Shown here: positions 59,358 through 64,000 of the stretch, in pieces
How the letters are laid out: every line of letters starts with the position of its first letter
How positions within the stretch are numbered: the stretch's first letter is position 1
Source of the DNA: Carettochelys insculpta
Taxonomy: Eukaryota; Chordata; Testudines; Carettochelyidae
DNA length: 64,000 nt
Assembly (NCBI RefSeq): GCF_033958435.1
Contig: NC_134138.1
Span: 176,746,798 to 176,810,797, forward strand
Direction: 5' to 3'
The notes under the pieces: model-generated
Seen by the model: the letters and a program-made list of their open reading frames with translations, nothing else
The model's database searches: none
Told to the model about the DNA's origin: nothing
Translations under genes and position numbers: made by a program

Positions 59358-60692
59358 TCAGTGTGGCTCCCGCTTGAAGGCCTCCTGGACTCTAACCCCT
59401 TCTCGATATGCTTCGCAGCACAGGGCCATGGGTGGCTGCTCATAGCCGGGGCCATGGTCCACAGCCCACCCTGGCGTGTAGCGCTCGTACTTGCCCTCCA
59501 CTATATTGTGCAGAGCACAACAGGCCATGACCACCCGGGGACATTGGGCAGGCTGACGGCCAGCCATGCATTCAGGCATTAGAAACACCCCTTGAGGTGT
59601 CTGAAGGCCTGCTCTACAGTGTTGCAGGCATGGTTCAGGCAGTTGTTAGTGTCCTGGATGGCGGTGGTGTGCCCAGCATAGGGGTGCATCAGCCATGGCT
59701 GCAAAGGGTTTGCCCCATCGGCCACTATACATGGTGGCATCGTTGTGTCCCCCATAGGGAGCTGCCAGGCAGGGAGGTAGGTGCCCTCCTCCATGCTCTG
59801 CCCCAGCCAGGAGTTGCGTAGTACCCATGCATCGTGGGCTCGCACGGACTAGCCCACGCAAATGTCACAGAACCAGCTCTGGGCACCAACAAGCACTTGG
59901 AGCACCACCAAGTGGTACCCCTTGCAGGTTATGTAGCGTCCCACGCTGCAGTACAGGGCGCGGACAGCTATATGTGTGCCATTGAGTGTGCCGAAGCAGT
60001 TCGGGAAACTGAGGGCTGCGAATCCCGCTGTGGCGTCAGCCAAGTCACCGAGGCAGATGGTCCTCTGCAGGATGATACAACTGATGACCAGGACCACCTG
60101 TAGAAGAGGGGCACTGATGTGTGGGGCCTGCACATGAGGGGCACCCCGTCCCCTCCTCTTCCTCTGCAGGCCCCCCACCCAGGGGACCCCTGCTCTCCCA
60201 GAGTGTGTGGGGGGCCCTGGTCTGACTTACCTCCAGGAGAATGGCTCCAACGGTGGCCTTGCCCACCCCAAATTGGTGCCCCACTGACCGGTGGCTGTCC
60301 TGGGTGGTGAGCTTCCAGAGGGCGATCCCCACACGCTTCTCAAGTGGGAGCGTGGGCCTCATGTGGGTGTTGACATGCTGCAGGGTAGGTGTGAGCCATT
60401 GACACAGCTCCAGGAATGTCTGCTTTGTCATCCTAAAGTTCTCAAGCCACCTTTCATCATCCCACTGGCCCAGTACCAGCCTCTCCCACCAGTCCCCATT
60501 GTTGGGGTGGCTCCAGAGGCGCCGTGGGGGACAGGGGATGGGGAGCAGCAGTTGCCCCATTTCCAGGGCCTGCAGGACCCCAGTGGTGTGGGAGGTGGGC
60601 CCCAGGGCATCCACCACACCCATGATGGCAATCACCACCTGGGCCCTTGTGTGGGTGGGGGCATCGGCCTGGGGCAGCTGCTGTTGCTCCAT
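59358..60692 (-). pseudogene. Harbinger DDE transposase C, decayed, exon structure visible
   Basis: Exon 1 is intact from MEQQQLPQAD (60692) to GAILLE (60231), 154 codons. A perfect donor GAG/GTAAGT starts an intron at 60230 that ends with TTCTACAG at 60098; the phase is 0. Exon 2 continues VVLVISC, then FGTLNGTHIAV, where the first catalytic Asp has become Asn (59981-59983). A TAG replaces the Trp after ICVG, then VADGANPLQPW (second Asp kept) and TVEQAFRHLKG (Glu kept). A stop after KGCF (59579) and a frameshift lead to ACCALHNIVEGKYE in another frame. It is not functional. Its exon boundaries help interpret A and B. Confidence 0.85.
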
Positions 60693-60784
60693 TCTCCTCC
60701 TCTTCTTGGAGCATGGTGCATGCAGTGCTATGTACTGCTTTACAGTGTTCTGTGTGTGCAGGGTGGATGTGTTTGGACGGGGCC

Positions 60785-60792
60785 CTTTAAGG
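60785..60792 (-). promoter_or_regulatory. CCTTAAAG box upstream of transposase C
   Basis: Minus-strand CCTTAAAG, 92 bp before the start at 60692. It is preserved although much of the surrounding sequence differs from A and B. Confidence 0.48.
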
Positions 60793-61394
60793 TGGCTGCT
60801 GGCTGTGGGACCCAGAAGGGCTTGTCAGCCATGTGACCCCATGCGTGGTGTTTCCTGGCTGGTTATTTCGAAAGAGTCTGTGTTCCTGTGTGGATGCTCC
60901 TTTTCAAAGCATGGGGGAAAGTCTTTTGAACTAGCAGATCGGTACAGTGATCCGTTTTGTGTGTGTAGCCGTGCCATTTCGAAATCCCTTATTTCGATTT
61001 TGTTTTTTGATGTTCCTCCTTTCAGAGTTTCTTTGTAGTGTAGACACACCCTTTATGTAGAGCTTCAGCAAAACAGACCAAAGTTCTGTGAAATCTTTAC
61101 TTCTTCCCTTCTATTCTTGAAGGATATATATGGCTTATGTCGGGACTTAAATTCTATCAGGAGTCTTTCAATAATTTTCTAAATTAAAAGGGCTAAGAAA
61201 ACATTAAATACTTTAAAACGAAAATGAAACCAGTATGTATTATTTAATATGATAATTTAGTAATGCTCTCATTAGAGATATTCTGTCTGTTTCTTATTTA
61301 ATACAAAGAATAAACCATTATAAAGCCTTTTAAAGTTAAACAAAGTCAAAATACTAAGGGCCAGATCTGAATGGGATTACTTTCAATGGTAAAG

Positions 61395-61606
61395 CAACGA
61401 AGGGTCCTGTGGCACCTTATAGACTAACAGAAAAGTTTAGAGCATGAGCTTTCGTGAGTTAACTCACTTCTTCAGATGCTGGACAGCATCTGAAGAAGTG
61501 AGTTAACTCACGAAAGCTCATGCTCTAAACTTTTCTGTTAGTCTATAAGGTGCCACAGGACCCTTCGTTGCTCTACAGATCCAGACTAACACGGCTACCC
61601 CTCTGA
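61395..61606 (+). mobile_element. PLE tail hairpin with 17-bp target duplication
   Basis: TACTTTCAATGGTAAAG occurs at 61378-61394 and 61607-61623. Between them, 61395-61480 is a perfect 86-bp inverted copy of 61485-61570, with GGAC as loop. After that comes the PLE 3' terminus 61571-61606 (CTCTACAGATCCAGACTAAC, then ACGGCTACCCCTCTGA). The arm contains the GGCACCTTATAGACTAACAG block found in the PLE with a GIY-YIG gene at 37.5-38.3 kb. No mismatches in arms or duplication, so it is a recent insertion. Confidence 0.92.
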
Positions 61607-61623
61607 TACTTTCAATGGTAAAG

Positions 61624-64000
61624 TACTGCTTAAAGTGAACAACAGGTTCCCAGTGTGATCCAAAATAGTCATAATCTGCTTGAAACCATAATCTGATTTC
61701 ATCAGCAAAAGCAACATTTGGATTTCAGCATTTCTTACCCTTCATGACTTTGAATTTTATGTAGATTGCCTGTAACTGTGTCCCCTGAATCTTCAATCAC
61801 CATTATTGTGATAATTCAGTTTGACTTTTCCTTTATCTCATTTGCTAACATTTGTCTTTTGAAGTTAGCTTGTAAAATCAATTGAACAGACAATCCAAGA
61901 GATGGACCACAACCCAGCTGATGCCTGTGTGCTGTTCAGAATGTTTATTTGCAAGTTGACATGCATGGCATAGTAGAAACTGAAAATTGTAAAAACAATG
62001 AACTGTTATATTGGCACATACTCACACAAACACCCCAGAAAATATGAGGCCTACAGTAAGGGAGAGAAGAAACACCACACTACAGAAATAGGTTGAAAGA
62101 GATACTTTGGCTTCAGTGGATGCCTGTATTTATATTCGCATTAGTCACGTAAATCTTTTTACATTGTCATTTGAATGATATCGACAGATGGTAATTGCAT
62201 GCAGAAAGTTTTGACTGTGCAACTAGGCCTGTGCAGGACATACATTTCTGGGGAAAAAAATCTGACAAGGAGTGTGCTGAGGGAGTACTCCAATTGACCT
62301 TCTGTCACAAAGACAGGCACCGAAGTCAGCATCTGCAAGTTGAGTTTTGGTATGCAATTGGCATAGCAAAAATTGTGTAGCAGCAGTCGACCTTCAAGGT
62401 AAGTGTAGACCTATGCCAGGAGTGCAGGCAACAACGAAAAAACAGCAGAAAAGGTTCTCTGGTTTAGAGGACAGGATTGACAGTTTAGTCTAGATTGCAC
62501 CCTTTGTAAATCACAGTCAATTGCTGCGTTGAGACTGTGATCCATTCACTATAAAATTACCTGATGAATTTACTTGTAATTCCCTAGCATACAAACTAAA
62601 TCACTAACTAAATCACTAAACTAAATCACTTTCAGAATAATTAATAACTCATTCCCCATTCCCTCTCCACAAGTGACTGGTTTGCAGAACTCTCTGTGGG
62701 AGAGGATGAATGCCAACACAGGAGCCAGTCAGCCACTCTCTCTTCACACTGCTGGTTTCCTTGCTATCCCTGATTGCTCCTCGGTCTCTACCATCCCACC
62801 AATCCCTACTCTCCTAGTTTCTCACTCTGTAATTATCTGTTGAGGTGCATTTATTGCCGTGAACAAACAGGACAAGATTCCAGACAACTGTCTCCAGATA
62901 TTCTACCTCCCAGCTTCCACAGACCTTCCTCCATCCTCATGCCAACACCCCTACAAGCCCACCTGCAAAATCCATGAAACATCTAGGCTTCTGACCATTT
63001 ATGATTTGTACATATGTTGGTTGCAAATCTCTGCCCCACATTTGGCCCTCTTGTGCATTCAGTTTCTAAAGGCACTGCTGAGGAGTCTAACAAAGTGACG
63101 AATTTTTCAACTCATATGAAGTTGGATTAGCCATCTCATATGCCTGTCTCCCCTCCTCTGGGTTAGGCATAAAGCACGTTATGGTCAACCAATTTTCAGC
63201 TGGTAAATGATCCCTTAAATATTGTAAGCAATAGAACAGAGCTGGGACCATAGTCCACATTCAGGATGACACAGCTTTGGAATCAGTGAGTCCTAGCATG
63301 CCTCTCCTGTCCTGTAGTGAGCAGATCTCAGCCCAGGACAGGATCTGGCCCCTACTTCCCTTACTGAAAGCCACTTGCAACAATTCAGTTAGCCCACAAT
63401 TAAATAAAAACATACAAATGAACTGAATTGCAAGGAGGAGTGGTGATGAGGAAAACAGCACTTTCACTGATAAGTTACAGGTTCAAGACAGAATTAGAAC
63501 TTCTGTCCTGACTCTGAACTATGCGCAAAGCAATCCTTTCAACTGTTCCTCCTACCTACAGTGGTCATCCTTGAACTAATATGCTCCCCTTAATGGTATT
63601 TATATGTAAATTAAATTCATTTAAATTAGGAAGATTATTAACAACCAAATTTCACTATCATCATATATTATAATATGGATGAACTACTTGGCAATTTGAG
63701 CCTATTTAATTTATTTAATAATGTCATTATTATGCTATCCACTGAAGAAATTGAAGTTTTTTATTCAATGAACATTTTTCTGACTAAGTGTGTTGACTTC
63801 TTTCCCACTTCGGTAGCTGTACAGGGTGTTTTGCTTTGTTTTGTTTTTAATGGAAATCTACATACAGTATAAGCTAATGGAAAATTCACAGACTAAAATT
63901 AGAGCCTTATTATTATTATTATTATTATTCAGAAGCCTTTTATATTTTCTGCTTACTACTGCACCTAATTCATTTGTGGAATAATTAGATTATTCTTCAG
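61624..64000. other. AT-rich DNA without recognised genes
   Basis: No gene supported. Near 62385-62420 GTCGACCTTCAAGG...GTGTAGACC resembles the end of a decayed MITE. An (ATT)n microsatellite lies at 63908-63929. The open frames at 62774-63098 and 63261-63467 have no domain. Confidence 0.42.
63908..63929. repeat. (ATT)n microsatellite
   Basis: About seven ATT units. Confidence 0.9.

Larger units (their letters stand above)
57125..61051 (-). mobile_element. PIF/Harbinger DNA transposon C, about 3.9 kb, decayed
   Basis: Flanked by TTT at 57122-57124 and 61052-61054. The termini are GGCTGCATCTACA and, reverse complemented, GGGTGTGTCTACA. Myb-like gene on plus (57640-58757) and transposase on minus (60692-59358), converging as in A and B. 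Protein sequences are clearly diverged from A and B, and subterminal TTCGAAA units are mostly decayed to TTTGAAA/TTTCAAA, so this is an older, separate subfamily. Strand is given for the transposase. Confidence 0.87.

Noticed and set aside
1..64000. CRISPR array, bacterial operon or phage content
   Set aside because: The repeats are interspersed eukaryotic transposons; there are no regularly spaced repeats, Shine-Dalgarno-led gene strings or prokaryotic families.

Overview
This window is eukaryotic, from a vertebrate nuclear genome. It is most likely a non-avian sauropsid, and a turtle fits best. The inference rests on the repeats: young CR1 LINEs with the sauropsid 3' end and an (ACATAAGA)n tail, Penelope-like (PLE) tails, an RTE LINE, and many PIF/Harbinger DNA transposons and derived MITEs. 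I found no host exon, tRNA gene, rRNA gene, CRISPR array or bacterial-type operon that I could support. The unique DNA between repeats is AT-rich and reads as intergenic or intronic sequence. Every substantial coding frame belongs to a transposable element.

Layout. 1-9.7 kb: AT-rich DNA, a palindromic MITE (2442-2841), and a 3.4-kb CR1 on the minus strand (4586-8040) whose open reading frame 2 has only one visible frameshift. 9.7-20.1 kb: a GC-rich hAT-like repeat, a PLE 3' part with a GIY-YIG nuclease, two ~700-bp Harbinger deletion derivatives, and old CR1 fragments. 20.1-24.1 kb: Harbinger element A, with transposase on plus and a Myb/SANT-like partner on minus. 27.8-33.8 kb: a second young CR1 copy, then a nest in which a small MITE contains Harbinger element B, which contains a 433-bp TG...CA insertion in an intron. 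35.6-44.5 kb: PLE tails with inverted repeats, a PLE GIY-YIG copy, and a decayed RTE LINE. 49.3-57.0 kb: a 436-bp palindromic MITE, another deletion derivative, and a MITE inside a MITE. 57.1-61.1 kb: a more diverged, decayed Harbinger element C. 61.4 kb: a perfect 86-bp-arm PLE hairpin with a 17-bp target duplication.

How the parts work together. Elements A, B and C share one design: a DDE transposase gene and a Myb/SANT-like DNA-binding protein gene transcribed toward each other. In known PIF/Harbinger systems both proteins are needed for transposition. All six genes have a CCTTAAAG box upstream. The termini of A, B, C and of at least seven non-autonomous elements share a GTCTACAC-type core, and 3-bp flanking duplications can be read at eleven of the twelve insertions. 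The economical reading is one Harbinger machinery mobilising several unrelated-looking MITE families, with target duplications not confined to TWA. PLE and CR1/RTE insertions are independent target-primed retrotransposons.

No wholly new system could be proved by reading alone. The strongest leads are the terminal code shared between Harbinger and MITE families, the shared deletion junction of the ~700-bp derivatives inside transposase codon ~13, and the repeated snap-back structure of PLE copies.
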